64,000 nt of DNA from NCBI GenBank assembly GCA_044361595.1, contig JBIKIN010000020.1, positions 9,633 to 73,632 on the forward strand, in the 5' to 3' direction. This document shows positions 49,434 through 58,238 of this stretch, piece by piece. The notes under the pieces were generated by a model. That model searched no databases. It was not told the origin of the DNA and saw only the letters and a list, made by a program, of their open reading frames with translations. Both the position numbers and the translations under genes were made by a program. This stretch comes from Pseudopedobacter sp044361595 (GTDB lineage: Bacteria > Bacteroidota > Bacteroidia > Sphingobacteriales > Sphingobacteriaceae). Numbering within the stretch: the stretch's first letter is position 1; each line of letters starts with the position of its first letter.

Positions 49434-51566
49434 ATGTCCAATCATCAAGGAAACTCGGTTAAAAAAGTATTATTACAGCTTATTTCAAACGTTTTTGAAA
49501 AAAACGGTAATAAACCATTAAATTATAGGCAAGTAGCCAATTTACTTAATATTATAGATCCCTCCTCTAAATCAACAATACTAGAAATTTTAGAAGACGA
49601 GACTGTAAATGGCGTTTTTTTAGAGGTGTCTAAAGGAAAATATCAGCTACACGAGGTAAAAGCCTTCCTTACAGGTAAAATTTCTATGGCTAATGATGGT
49701 TCTGCATTTTTAATTCCAGACGACGAGTTTGAGAAAGACATTTATATTGCTCCACGTAAATTAAGGACTGCATTACATGGCGATAAAGTAAAACTCCATG
49801 TTTACGAAAGCAGCAAAGGCAAGCGCAAAGAGGGCGAAGTTGTAGAGATTGTAGAGCGTGTTAAAATGGAATTTACTGGTATTGTGAAGCTATCTCAACA
49901 CTTTGCATTTTTTATTCCCGATGATCGTAAAATGCTTCATGATATTTTTATCCCTCTAGAAGATTTAAATGGAGCTAGAAACGGGATGAAAGCTTTGGCA
50001 AAGATTGTGGATTGGCCTGCCGGAGCTAAAAACCCAGTCGGTATTATCAAAAGTATATTGGGTAAACAAGGTGAGAATAATACAGAAATGAACGCTATTC
50101 TTGCCGAATACGGTTTTCCACTTTCTTTCCCTCAAGAAGTAGAAAAAGAAGCGCAAGTCATTTCTACAGAAATTACCAAAGAAGAAATTGCTAAAAGAAG
50201 AGATTTTAGAAATATTTTAACCATAACCATTGATCCATTTGATGCTAAAGATTTTGATGATGCCATTTCATACCAAGTTTTACCAAATGGCAATTACGAA
50301 GTTGGTGTCCATATTGCTGATGTTTCGCACTATTTAGTACCAGATACCGCTTTAGACAAAGAAGCTTTTGACCGTGGTACTTCTGTTTATTTGGTAGACA
50401 GAGTAATACCCATGCTTCCAGAAAATTTATCAAACGGTTTATGTTCGTTAAGGCCAAAAGAAGAAAAATTATGTTTTTCGGCAGTTTTTGAGTTAGACCA
50501 AGAAGCAAACATCGTTACCGAGTGGTTTGGTAAAACAGTTATTTACAGCGATAAAAGATTTGCTTATGAAGAAGTGCAAGCAATTCTAGAAGCCAAAACA
50601 GGCGAATACGCTACAGAATTGCTCAAACTAAATGAGTTAGCTTATTACTTACGCGATAGAAAATTTAAACATGGCGCCATCAGTTTTGAAAGTACCGAGG
50701 TTAAATTTAAATTGAATGAACAAGGTAAACCAATTGGTGTCTATGTAAAAGAAAGAAAAGATGCTCATAAATTAATTGAGGATTTTATGCTTTTGGCTAA
50801 CCGAAGGGTTGCCGAGTTTATAGCCAAAAAAGGCAAAGGAAAAAACAAGTATACTTTTGTTTACAGAGCCCATGATTCGCCAAAACCAGAAAGTTTAAAA
50901 AACTTTGCAGAGTTTGCCATGAAGTTTGGTCATAAAATTTCGACCAAATCTGATAGAGACACGGCCCGTTCTTTAAATAAGTTAATGGCTGATGTTGAAG
51001 GAACAAAAGAACAAAATGTGTTAACATCTTTAGCCATTCGTTCTATGGCAAAAGCCATTTATACAACCAAAAGTAGTAGTCATTATGGCTTGGCTTTCGA
51101 TTTTTATACTCACTTTACCTCTCCAATTCGTAGATATCCGGATGTAATGGTTCATCGTTTGTTAGAACATTATTTAGCAGAAGGCGATAGTGTTAATGCA
51201 GATCATTATGAAAAACTATGTCAGCATTCTTCACAAATGGAGAAAAAAGCAGCTGATGCAGAAAGAGCATCTATTAAATACAAACAAGCCGAATATTTAG
51301 AAGATAACATCGGCCAAACCTATTTAGGTATTATTTCTGGAGTGACAGAATGGGGAATGTACGTAGAGATTATTGAAAATAAATGTGAAGGAATGATACG
51401 TTTAAGAGATATCGCCGATGATTTCTATACTTTAGATGAAAAGAACTATTGTATTATTGGGCAAAGAAAAAAACGTAAATATCAATTAGGCGACGAGGTT
51501 AAGATTAAAGTTAAACGTGTAGATTTAGCTAAAAGACAAATAGACTTTAGTTTGATTGTGGAGTAA
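49434..51566 (+). CDS. rnr: Ribonuclease R
   Basis: RNase R degrades structured RNA from the 3' end and acts in RNA quality control. 710 residues, standard. N-terminal winged helix (1-65), cold-shock domains (about 65-220, LTGKISMANDGSAFLIPDDE), RNB catalytic domain starting TITIDPFDAKDFDDAISYQV, where the Asp cluster binds Mg2+, HYGLAFDFYTHFTSPIRRYP, and a C-terminal S1 domain (GIISGVTEWGMYVEI, ending KRQIDFSLIVE). All expected motifs are present. Confidence 0.97.
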   Translation: MSNHQGNSVKKVLLQLISNVFEKNGNKPLNYRQVANLLNIIDPSSKSTILEILEDETVNGVFLEVSKGKYQLHEVKAFLTGKISMANDGSAFLIPDDEFEKDIYIAPRKLRTALHGDKVKLHVYESSKGKRKEGEVVEIVERVKMEFTGIVKLSQHFAFFIPDDRKMLHDIFIPLEDLNGARNGMKALAKIVDWPAGAKNPVGIIKSILGKQGENNTEMNAILAEYGFPLSFPQEVEKEAQVISTEITKEEIAKRRDFRNILTITIDPFDAKDFDDAISYQVLPNGNYEVGVHIADVSHYLVPDTALDKEAFDRGTSVYLVDRVIPMLPENLSNGLCSLRPKEEKLCFSAVFELDQEANIVTEWFGKTVIYSDKRFAYEEVQAILEAKTGEYATELLKLNELAYYLRDRKFKHGAISFESTEVKFKLNEQGKPIGVYVKERKDAHKLIEDFMLLANRRVAEFIAKKGKGKNKYTFVYRAHDSPKPESLKNFAEFAMKFGHKISTKSDRDTARSLNKLMADVEGTKEQNVLTSLAIRSMAKAIYTTKSSSHYGLAFDFYTHFTSPIRRYPDVMVHRLLEHYLAEGDSVNADHYEKLCQHSSQMEKKAADAERASIKYKQAEYLEDNIGQTYLGIISGVTEWGMYVEIIENKCEGMIRLRDIADDFYTLDEKNYCIIGQRKKRKYQLGDEVKIKVKRVDLAKRQIDFSLIVE

Positions 51567-51594
51567 ATTGCTTGTGTTTTAGATGATTTGTATT

Positions 51595-51835
51595 CGGTTG
51601 ATAGTGTTGTGGGAAGTTTGTAATCAGTATTCGGTTTAATTTATTGTGGGAAGTTTGTAATCGGTTTACTGAATTATTTATCAACTTTAAAAACTCAAGC
51701 TAGCATTTAAATTTTTAAATAACTGATTACAAAATAGAAAGTACCGATTACAATTATAAAACTATAAAAACACTGATTACAAAATAACAAACCCTAAAAG
51801 GACTGAATACCAAAACACCGATTACCAAATAACGA
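51595..51835. repeat. Second locus of AATCGGT/ACCGATT inverted repeats
   Basis: Bases 51595-51675 carry copies of GGGAAGTTTGTAATCGGTTT-like units; bases 51720-51835 carry at least five complementary motifs (AACTGATTAC, TACCGATTAC, CACTGATTAC, GACTGAATAC, CACCGATTAC). The arrangement, G/T-rich direct units then A/C-rich inverse units, mirrors 12588-12902. It fills the gap between rnr and the polyprenyl synthase gene, ending right at the latter's start. Confidence 0.8.
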
Positions 51836-52810
51836 ATGTACACCATACAAGAATTACAAAATATTATTGATAAGGCTGTTAAAGAAACAGAATATCCAAA
51901 AGAACCTAAAGAATTATACGATCCTATTGCCTATTTAATGGCTTTAGGAGGTAAAAGATTACGACCTGCTTTGGTATTAATGGCAACCGATTTATTTGGC
52001 GGCGACATTAACGAGGCCCTTGCTCCTGCTTTGGCTGTTGAGCTGTTTCATAACTTCACCTTAATGCATGATGATATTATGGATAAAGCGCCATTAAGAC
52101 GTGGGCAGCCTACCGTACATGCCAAATGGAACGAATCTGTAGCCATTCTTTCTGGCGATGTCATGTTTGTAAAAGCTTATAAAATGATGATTCAGGTTAA
52201 GTCCGAAATCTTAACCGATGTTTTAGAAGTTTTTAACGCAACTGCAATTGGTGTTTGCGAGGGACAGCAAATAGACATGAACTTTGAAAACAGAAACGAG
52301 GTTACTATTGAAGAATATATAGAAATGATCAGGCTAAAAACTGCAGTTCTGGTTGGTGGCGCATTAAAAATTGGTGCCCTCATTGGCTCTGCCGATAAGA
52401 AAAATGCCGATTTACTTTATCAATTTGGCGAGAATTTAGGAATCGCTTTTCAATTACAAGACGATATTTTAGATGTTTATGGAGATCCTCTTAAATTTGG
52501 AAAACAAGTGGGTGGAGATATCATGTCTAACAAAAAAACCTATTTATTAATAAAAGCCTTAGCATTAGCTAAAGACAAAGAATTAGAGAATTTAAACCAT
52601 TGGCTTAACCTAAAGGAATTTAATACCGAAGAAAAGGTAGAGGCGGTGAAAGAAATCTACAACAATTTAGGCGTTAGAACTTTATCTGAAAATACCATGC
52701 ATACCTACTCCCAAAAAGCCATGGATGCTTTAGCACAAATAAACACCCCAAAAGAAAATAAACAAGTGTTAGAGGCTTTCGCCGATTTATTAATTAAAAG
52801 AGAAAACTAA
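51836..52810 (+). CDS. Polyprenyl (trans-isoprenyl) diphosphate synthase
   Basis: 324-residue trans-prenyl chain synthase that builds C15-C40 isoprenoid diphosphates, for example for menaquinone. First Asp-rich motif LMHDDIMDKAPLRRGQPTVH (about 80-100), second motif QLQDDILDVYGD (about 215-226), GGKRLRPALVLM near the N-terminus. Chain length cannot be fixed by eye. The stop overlaps the start of the next gene by one base (TAATG). The start codon directly abuts the repeat element, leaving little normal leader. Confidence 0.93.
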   Translation: MYTIQELQNIIDKAVKETEYPKEPKELYDPIAYLMALGGKRLRPALVLMATDLFGGDINEALAPALAVELFHNFTLMHDDIMDKAPLRRGQPTVHAKWNESVAILSGDVMFVKAYKMMIQVKSEILTDVLEVFNATAIGVCEGQQIDMNFENRNEVTIEEYIEMIRLKTAVLVGGALKIGALIGSADKKNADLLYQFGENLGIAFQLQDDILDVYGDPLKFGKQVGGDIMSNKKTYLLIKALALAKDKELENLNHWLNLKEFNTEEKVEAVKEIYNNLGVRTLSENTMHTYSQKAMDALAQINTPKENKQVLEAFADLLIKREN

Positions 52811-53706
52811 TGATGATTAAAAAAGTAGCAGTTATAGGTTCGGGAACAATGGGTAATGGCATTGCCCATACTTTTGCTCAAAAAGGATTTGAAGTTAATT
52901 TAATTGATATATCTGAAACAGCATTAGAAAAAGCCTTACAAACAATAGCTAAAAACCTAGACCGCCAAGTGGCTAAGGAAGTCATATCGCTTAAGCAAAA
53001 AGAAGAAACCTTAGCTCAAATAAAAACATCAACAAGTTTAGAAGATGGTGTTTCTGATGCTGATTTAGTGGTAGAAGCGGCATCAGAGAATATAGATATT
53101 AAACTTAAAATATTTAAAGATTTAGATCAATTTACAAAGTCAAATACCATTTTAGCTTCAAATACATCCTCCATATCAATTACAAAAATTGCTTCGGTTA
53201 CAACCAAACCAAGCCAAGTGATAGGAATGCATTTCATGAATCCGGTTCCGGTAATGAAATTGGTTGAAGTGATTAGAGGTTACGCTACATCACAAGAAGT
53301 AACGGACACCATTATGGATTTATCTAAAACATTAGGTAAAACACCTGTTGAGGTGAATGATTATCCAGGTTTTGTAGCTAATCGCATATTAATGCCAATG
53401 ATTAACGAAGCCATTTATACTTTATACGAAGGTGTGGCAGGTGTACATGAAATTGATACTGTAATGAAGTTAGGCATGGCGCACCCGATGGGGCCACTTC
53501 AATTGGCCGATTTTATAGGTTTAGATGTTTGTTTATCTATACTGGAAGTATTGCACCAAGGTTTTGGAAACCCTAAATATGCACCATGTCCTTTATTGGT
53601 AAATATGGTGACTGCCGGTAAAAAAGGTGTTAAAACACAAGAAGGGTTTTACAATTACAGCCACGGAACAAAAGATTTAATTGTAGCCGATAAGTTTTTG
53701 AGTTAA
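52810..53706 (+). CDS. 3-hydroxybutyryl-CoA / 3-hydroxyacyl-CoA dehydrogenase
   Basis: 298-residue NAD-dependent 3-hydroxyacyl-CoA dehydrogenase. Rossmann motif VIGSGTMGNGIAHTFAQKG, ASNTSSISIT, and the catalytic region IGMHFMNPVPVMKLVEVI; the C-terminal dimerisation domain has LADFIGLDVCLSILEVL. The start is ATG 52810, or ATG 52813. Coupled to the polyprenyl synthase gene by a one-base overlap. It is the last core gene before the cassette region, whose first boundary lies 133 bases after its stop. Confidence 0.94.
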   Translation: MMIKKVAVIGSGTMGNGIAHTFAQKGFEVNLIDISETALEKALQTIAKNLDRQVAKEVISLKQKEETLAQIKTSTSLEDGVSDADLVVEAASENIDIKLKIFKDLDQFTKSNTILASNTSSISITKIASVTTKPSQVIGMHFMNPVPVMKLVEVIRGYATSQEVTDTIMDLSKTLGKTPVEVNDYPGFVANRILMPMINEAIYTLYEGVAGVHEIDTVMKLGMAHPMGPLQLADFIGLDVCLSILEVLHQGFGNPKYAPCPLLVNMVTAGKKGVKTQEGFYNYSHGTKDLIVADKFLS

Positions 53707-53838
53707 AATAATATTACAAATTTTAGCTAAGCCTTTTGATGATTTATAGAAATGACTATTTTGCAAAAAAGATATTTTGTATCTCCAATCCAACCAAATT
53801 TAGGTGTATTGGAGAAATAGAGTATCACATATATACAA
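53707..53838. other. Left flank of the cassette array
   Basis: Short spacer after the dehydrogenase gene. It holds GATATTTTGTATC (13 bases, palindromic ends) and TCTCCAAT/ATTGGAGA arms (53782-53789 and 53808-53815) with an 18-base loop. This is not like the two attC palindromes. It could be the original terminator region or the site where the first cassette landed. Confidence 0.4.
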
Positions 53839-53903
53839 GTTATAAGTAACCCTACTCGACAAAATTCACAGAAATTTGAAATGAGTAAATGCCCTACCCT
53901 TCC

Positions 53904-53971
53904 CAAAATAAAAAGAGCAATAATTTCCCAAAGCACAAATCCCGAAACACATTATCGCACATTTTATTTTG
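53904..53971. repeat. Early palindrome of cassette A (P0)
   Basis: Left arm CAAAATAAAAAGAGCAATAA (from 53904) pairs with a right arm ending GCACATTTTATTTTG (53951-53971): 18 of 21 positions match around a 26-base loop. The AAAAGAGC/GCACATTT pair leaves two A-A mismatches that recur in the palindromes at 56761 and 63247. Confidence 0.75.
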
Positions 53972-54015
53972 CCGAACGCTCCTAAACCCGTCCACCACCC
54001 GACTTTTAGCGTTGA

Positions 54016-54023
54016 TAACTTTG
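54016..54023 (+). promoter_or_regulatory. Bacteroidota -7 box (TAACTTTG) upstream of the C5-methylase
   Basis: TAACTTTG fits TAnnTTTG and lies 54 bases before the ATG at 54078. The same octamer precedes the first gene of cassette B. No -33 TTG at standard spacing was seen. Confidence 0.4.
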
Positions 54024-54077
54024 GCTTCCAAATAATCACAAAAAAACTAACTTTACTTTCGGAAAAATTTCCAGTAA

Positions 54078-55364
54078 ATGAAAGTGAAAGAAAACATAAG
54101 TATTGACGAATTTGATGGCAAACGCTTTCAAATTAGACTTGTTGAACCAGTACCTACCAATGAGAAAAAAGCCGTTGTTACGCACTATTTGCACAATATT
54201 CATAACGGAGTTTCTAAACATTTCAAAGATGACGCTTTAAAATATATCAACGAATACGTTGAATATCAGGAAGAAGAAAACAATGTTTCAATGGTTGCCG
54301 AAGATGCTTTACAGCAACTTTTATTTGAGGTAGAAAATGTTCCATTTCCAACTCCTAATAATTATAAATTCAAATTTATCGACCTTTTTGCAGGTGTGGG
54401 CGGTTTTAGAATTGCAATGCAAAATTTAGGTGGCAAATGCGTTTTTACTTCTGAATGGGACAAAGAAGCTCAAAAAACTTATAAAGCAAATTTTGGAGAA
54501 GTTCCATTTGGTGACATCACCAAGCCAGAAACTAAAAAGTTCGTCCCGGACGGTTTTGATGTTTTATGTGCTGGTTTTCCATGCCAAGCTTTTTCAATTG
54601 CAGGAAAACGTGGTGGTTTTGACGACACAAGAGGAACTTTGTTTTTCGACGTAGCCGAAATTATCAGAGAAAAAAAACCGAAAGCAATTTTCTTAGAAAA
54701 CGTAAAGGGTTTAAGAAACCACGACAAAGGAAAAACTCTTGAAACCATTTTAAATGTTTTAAGAAACGATCTTGGTTATTATGTTCCTGAACCGAAAATC
54801 ATAAACGCCAAAGATTTTGGCGTTCCTCAAAATCGTGAAAGAATTTACATTGTAGGTTTTAGAGCCGACCAAAATGTATCAGAATTTCATTATCCAAAAC
54901 CGACCGAAAAGGAAGTGAAATTTGCAGACATTAGAGAAGAAAATGTAGTTCCGACCAAATATTACCTTTCGACACAATATGTTCAGACTTTAATAAATCA
55001 CAAAGAACGACACGCAAATAAAGGAAATGGTTTTGGTTATGAAATTATTCCTGACCACGGAATAGCAAATGCTATTGTTGTCGGCGGAATGGGCAGAGAA
55101 AGAAATCTAGTTTTAGACCATAGAATTACAGATTATATACCAACCACACACATAAAAGGAACTGTAAATAGAGAAGGAATTAGAAAAATGACCCCAAGAG
55201 AATGGGCAAGACTTCAAGGGTTTCCTGACGAATATAAAATTCCAGTTGCAGATGCTTCTGCATATAAACAATTTGGAAATTCGGTTGCAGTTCCTGCAAT
55301 TCAGGCTACAGCAGAAAATATTTTAAAATTAATTGGAATTAAAATCAATGATAACAGGAAATAA
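54078..55364 (+). CDS. DNA (cytosine-5-)-methyltransferase, probable CCGG modification
   Basis: Type II C5-cytosine methylase of 428 residues. An N-terminal extension (1-97) precedes motif I IDLFAGVGGFRIAM (101-114), catalytic motif IV AGFPCQAFSIAG with Cys169, motif VI FLENVKGL, motif VIII QNRERIYIVGF, and motif X FGNSVAVPAI. The variable recognition region is near 290-350. Because the adjacent nuclease looks HpaII-like, I infer that the pair targets CCGG. It overlaps the nuclease gene by 17 bases, so methylase is made first. First gene of cassette A. Confidence 0.93.
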   Translation: MKVKENISIDEFDGKRFQIRLVEPVPTNEKKAVVTHYLHNIHNGVSKHFKDDALKYINEYVEYQEEENNVSMVAEDALQQLLFEVENVPFPTPNNYKFKFIDLFAGVGGFRIAMQNLGGKCVFTSEWDKEAQKTYKANFGEVPFGDITKPETKKFVPDGFDVLCAGFPCQAFSIAGKRGGFDDTRGTLFFDVAEIIREKKPKAIFLENVKGLRNHDKGKTLETILNVLRNDLGYYVPEPKIINAKDFGVPQNRERIYIVGFRADQNVSEFHYPKPTEKEVKFADIREENVVPTKYYLSTQYVQTLINHKERHANKGNGFGYEIIPDHGIANAIVVGGMGRERNLVLDHRITDYIPTTHIKGTVNREGIRKMTPREWARLQGFPDEYKIPVADASAYKQFGNSVAVPAIQATAENILKLIGIKINDNRK

Positions 55365-56421
55365 AGGTGAATGGAGTGAAATTTATGCTTTGTTTAAACT
55401 TTTAGGCGACAAAGAGTTACATCCTGGAAATAGCGAAATTAAGAAAATACAAAATCTTGTTTATCCAATTTTGAAAATACTTCGTACAGAAGTAAATGGA
55501 AATTTCGAATACTCAATTGAGGATGATATTGTTATTATTTCAGGAAACGAAGAAGTCTTTCGTATTCCAATTTCAGAATTTCAAGAAAAAGCAAAACACT
55601 TATTAAGTGAAATTAAAAGCAATTCTGGTACTTTTTCAATTCCAGAAATTGAAGAATTCATGCAAAGCATAAATTGTCTTTCTCTCAAAGCAAGTTCTTC
55701 TGCAAAAACTGACATTACAATTGTTGTTCATGACCAAAGAACTGGACTTCAACCATCTTTAGGGTTTAGTATTAAATCGCAATTAGGAAATCCTTCTACC
55801 CTTTTAAACGCGGGCGAAACAACTAATTTTGTTTTTAAAATTACTGGTATTAATTTCTCCAAAGAAGATATCCAAACTATTAATAATATTTCAACTCGAA
55901 GTAAAATTAAAGACCGAATTATTGAAATTTCTTCCAAAGGAGGAACTTTTGAATTTCTAAAAACACAAAAAGCAATTTTCAGTAATAATCTAATTTTAAT
56001 AGACAGTTTGCTACCTCAAATTCTTTCAAATGTTGTTTTGAATTTCTTTACATCAACGTATTCAACAACAGAGGATTTAGTGAAGTTAACCGAACATGAA
56101 AATCCATTACAATTCGATACAACTAACAAACATCTATTTTACAGCTATAAAATCAAGCGGTTTTTAACAGACGTAGCTTTGGGTATGATGCCTTCAATAG
56201 TTTGGACTGGCGAATATGATGCAACTGGAGGTTATTTAATTGTAAAAGCAGACGGGGAAATTCTATGTTATCATATTTATAACAAAAATGAATTTGAGAA
56301 TTATTTGTTAGCTAATACAAAACTTGACACTGCAAGTAGTTCACGACATGGATTTGGCGTTATTTATGAAGAAGATGGAAATTACTATTTTAAGCTAAAC
56401 CTACAAATCCGTTTTAAATAA
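55348..56421 (+). CDS. HpaII-like type II restriction endonuclease
   Basis: 357 residues from ATG 55348 (MITGNKGEWSEIYALFKLLG). The start NKGEWSE..YA..KLL and the block DGDI-like VIISGNEEVFRIPISEFQEK are what I recall of the HpaII restriction endonuclease family, which cuts C/CGG. A longer frame from a TTG at 55333 exists but the ATG fits the family. It follows its methylase with a 17-base overlap. Residues near LSLKASSSAKTDITIVVHDQ may hold the active-site Asp and acidic pair. It is the last gene of cassette A. Confidence 0.85.
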   Translation: MITGNKGEWSEIYALFKLLGDKELHPGNSEIKKIQNLVYPILKILRTEVNGNFEYSIEDDIVIISGNEEVFRIPISEFQEKAKHLLSEIKSNSGTFSIPEIEEFMQSINCLSLKASSSAKTDITIVVHDQRTGLQPSLGFSIKSQLGNPSTLLNAGETTNFVFKITGINFSKEDIQTINNISTRSKIKDRIIEISSKGGTFEFLKTQKAIFSNNLILIDSLLPQILSNVVLNFFTSTYSTTEDLVKLTEHENPLQFDTTNKHLFYSYKIKRFLTDVALGMMPSIVWTGEYDATGGYLIVKADGEILCYHIYNKNEFENYLLANTKLDTASSSRHGFGVIYEEDGNYYFKLNLQIRFK

Positions 56422-56432
56422 CCCATTTCACA

Positions 56433-56497
56433 TTTGGTAGCACATTTGTTTTTTGCCCATTTCACAAGCCTTTTTAAAAAACAAATAAGCTACCAAA
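56433..56497. repeat. Late palindrome of cassette A (P1)
   Basis: Left arm TTTGGTAGCACATTTGTTTT (from 56433) and right arm from 56476 to 56497 ending AAGCTACCAAA; 20 of 22 positions pair around a 21-base loop. Starts 12 bases after the nuclease stop. The left arm resembles that of the palindrome at 63247 (TTTGGTGGCACATTTG). Confidence 0.8.
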
Positions 56498-56552
56498 CCC
56501 ACTTCTTAGTTTCTGCATGAAATGAAAGTTTTTGCAAGTAATAAAAAAACAG

Positions 56553-56699
56553 GGCAACTTATAACCACAGGTTTGCAAAATTGCGGTTATTGTGCTTTTA
56601 CTTTCTTCATCTTTTTTATTTAATTTGGTGCGGGCAGAAAGAAGTTCATCAGGTTAAATCTCCGCAACTTCTCAAACCTGCCAAACGTTACAAGCAACC
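56553..56699. other. attC-like recombination site between cassettes A and B (T1)
   Basis: Imperfect palindrome of about 147 bases. Left arm GGCAACTTATAACCACAGG continuing TTTGCAAAATTGCGG; right arm TCCGCAACTTCTCAAACCTG continuing CCAAACGTTACAAGCAACC. The inner stem (CAGGTTTGCAAAATTGCGG with its partner) matches at most positions with a few unpaired bases. The outer box CTTATAAC belongs to cassette A and GTTACAAG to cassette B, which explains why the outer boxes do not pair perfectly with each other. Size, asymmetry and the GTT core fit an integron attC site; the R box GTTACAA departs from the GTTRRRY consensus. Confidence 0.65.
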
Positions 56700-56760
56700 C
56701 TAACAGACCGACAGTGCAACAATGAACAGACAGAAAACATATAACGACAACCAACCCTTC

Positions 56761-56824
56761 GCAAAATTAAAAGAGGTGTTTTCCTACACACTTGCCGATA
56801 CAAAAACACCACATTTAATTTTGC
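56761..56824. repeat. Early palindrome of cassette B (P2)
   Basis: Left arm GCAAAATTAAAAGAGGTGTT (from 56761) pairs with a right arm AAAACACCACATTTAATTTT (from 56803), 20 of 22 positions matching around a 20-base loop. The AAAAGAGG/CCACATTT mismatches are the same as in the palindrome at 53904. Located just upstream of the first gene of the operon. Confidence 0.8.
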
Positions 56825-56864
56825 CCAACCGCACAGAGACAACTATTATTGACCAACATAATTA

Positions 56865-56872
56865 TAACTTTG
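56865..56872 (+). promoter_or_regulatory. Bacteroidota -7 box (TAACTTTG) for the Wadjet-like operon
   Basis: TAACTTTG fits TAnnTTTG and ends 4 bases before the ATG at 56877, so transcription would start at or near the start codon. A TTG lies 13 bases upstream of the box, which is shorter than usual. Confidence 0.4.
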
Positions 56873-56876
56873 TTTA

Positions 56877-58238
56877 ATGTTTGACAATGAAAAAATATTC
56901 AATCTTTTCAATGAAAAGTTTTCGGAAATTATTCCTGACCGACAAGACGGATTAGTTATTTTTTCATTATTTCTAATAACAAAAGACAATTCCGAGAAGA
57001 AATCATTTAGCGAATCTGAAATAAGACAAGAGATTAAAAAATATCTTGAATCTAATTCTGACAGAGATAAAAGCGGTAGTGTTGAGAAACAGCTACAAAA
57101 ATTATTAGGACATAACTTTATTGAACCTATCAAAGATAAACGAATAGCCCTAACGGGCTATTCCGTTCAGCTTTGCAATTTGTTTTTAAATCAAATTCAG
57201 CCTTTATTAAATCCTTCTGAAATTGAAAAAATATTAGAAGATGTTGAGAAAACTTTGTTGTCAAGATTAGAAACCCTTGAAGATTTTAATCATTGGTTTG
57301 AGAATCATTTTACACTTGTTGCAAAACCAAAAATAAATGACCAGATAACAGCTTTAGACTACCAACTTATAGAAATTGAAAAGGATTTTAACAAACAATT
57401 CAAAACACTCTCTATTCCTGAACTTATAAGATACTGCAATGAAAATTTAGACAGAGTAGTTGAAGACAGAAAAAAACTTTCAAAATCCTTCAATGGCTTG
57501 GACAATCTATCTGAAATCTTAACTGACTGTCATCTCAATAGTTTAAGCGATTTAGGCTTCATTGCAACAAAGGGACAAATTAATGATGTGATAGATAAAG
57601 CAAGATTTAAACTTGAAAATACGGAAGAACGGATTGCAAAAATTAAAAAGAATGTAAGAGGCTTATTTGATATAATAGATAAAAAACCATTTTTTAGAAA
57701 ATTAGAAACATTCTTGGCCACTGTTTTGGTAACGACAATTTCATCAAACAAAACAAACAGAAAAGATGTAGAACAAAATCTCTATTATAAAACAGATATT
57801 ATTTTACCTGAATTTGTTAGCCCAATTTGTATTGTCAGTAATTCGCCTGACAATTTCAATTATCCTGCATTTTATGAAAGTTTTTCAAATCCTAAAAATC
57901 AAAAAGTAGAATTACGAATTGTAAATAAAGAAGCTATTCAACGTGCAAGGGACAAAAAAATGAAGGAAAAAGAAAGGGCAGTAAAAATTGAAGCTTGGCT
58001 AAATGAAATATTAGAAAAATTAAAATCACAACCCGAAATTGACTTTTCACAACTTTATTTTGATGTCTTTAACAAAGAACAAGATATAGAAACGGTAGTA
58101 AAAGGAACGGAATACATTTTAAAAAAATTACGGAAGAAGAAATTTAAAATAGAGCTTTCAAATGAATTTATTATAAATGAGAATAATGCAAATAACTCAA
58201 TATGGAACATACGAATAAAGAATACTACCTTGAACTAA
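56877..58238 (+). CDS. Wadjet-like kleisin subunit (JetA/MukF-like)
   Basis: 453-residue, mostly helical and charged protein, first gene of the four-gene operon. An N-terminal winged-helix-like region (about 1-105; QDGLVIFSLFLITKD and FIEPIKDKRIALTGYSVQLC) is followed by long helices (about 110-270) and a C-terminal part that may form a second small domain. This layout and the gene order fit JetA, the kleisin of Wadjet (MukF/MksF counterpart). No diagnostic motif exists for kleisins, so the call rests mainly on the operon. It overlaps the next gene by 37 bases. Confidence 0.65.
   Translation: MFDNEKIFNLFNEKFSEIIPDRQDGLVIFSLFLITKDNSEKKSFSESEIRQEIKKYLESNSDRDKSGSVEKQLQKLLGHNFIEPIKDKRIALTGYSVQLCNLFLNQIQPLLNPSEIEKILEDVEKTLLSRLETLEDFNHWFENHFTLVAKPKINDQITALDYQLIEIEKDFNKQFKTLSIPELIRYCNENLDRVVEDRKKLSKSFNGLDNLSEILTDCHLNSLSDLGFIATKGQINDVIDKARFKLENTEERIAKIKKNVRGLFDIIDKKPFFRKLETFLATVLVTTISSNKTNRKDVEQNLYYKTDIILPEFVSPICIVSNSPDNFNYPAFYESFSNPKNQKVELRIVNKEAIQRARDKKMKEKERAVKIEAWLNEILEKLKSQPEIDFSQLYFDVFNKEQDIETVVKGTEYILKKLRKKKFKIELSNEFIINENNANNSIWNIRIKNTTLN

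Larger units (their letters stand above)
53839..56687 (+). mobile_element. Integron-type gene cassette A (C5-methylase and HpaII-like nuclease)
   Basis: Starts with GTTATAAGTAACCC (53839-53852) and ends at the attC-like site whose opening arm is GGGCAACTTATAAC. The first 8 bases are the exact reverse complement of the last 8 of that arm, as expected for the two ends of one integron cassette. Contents: an early palindrome, two plus-strand genes, a late palindrome, then the attC-like site. No attC-like palindrome precedes it, so its left junction would be an attI-type or secondary site. No integrase is in the window. Confidence 0.65.

Noticed and set aside
53782..53815. TCTCCAAT/ATTGGAGA inverted repeat as a third attC site left of cassette A
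   Set aside because: Only 8 bases long, no resemblance to the arms of the two larger palindromes, and no box complementary to GTTATAAG upstream.
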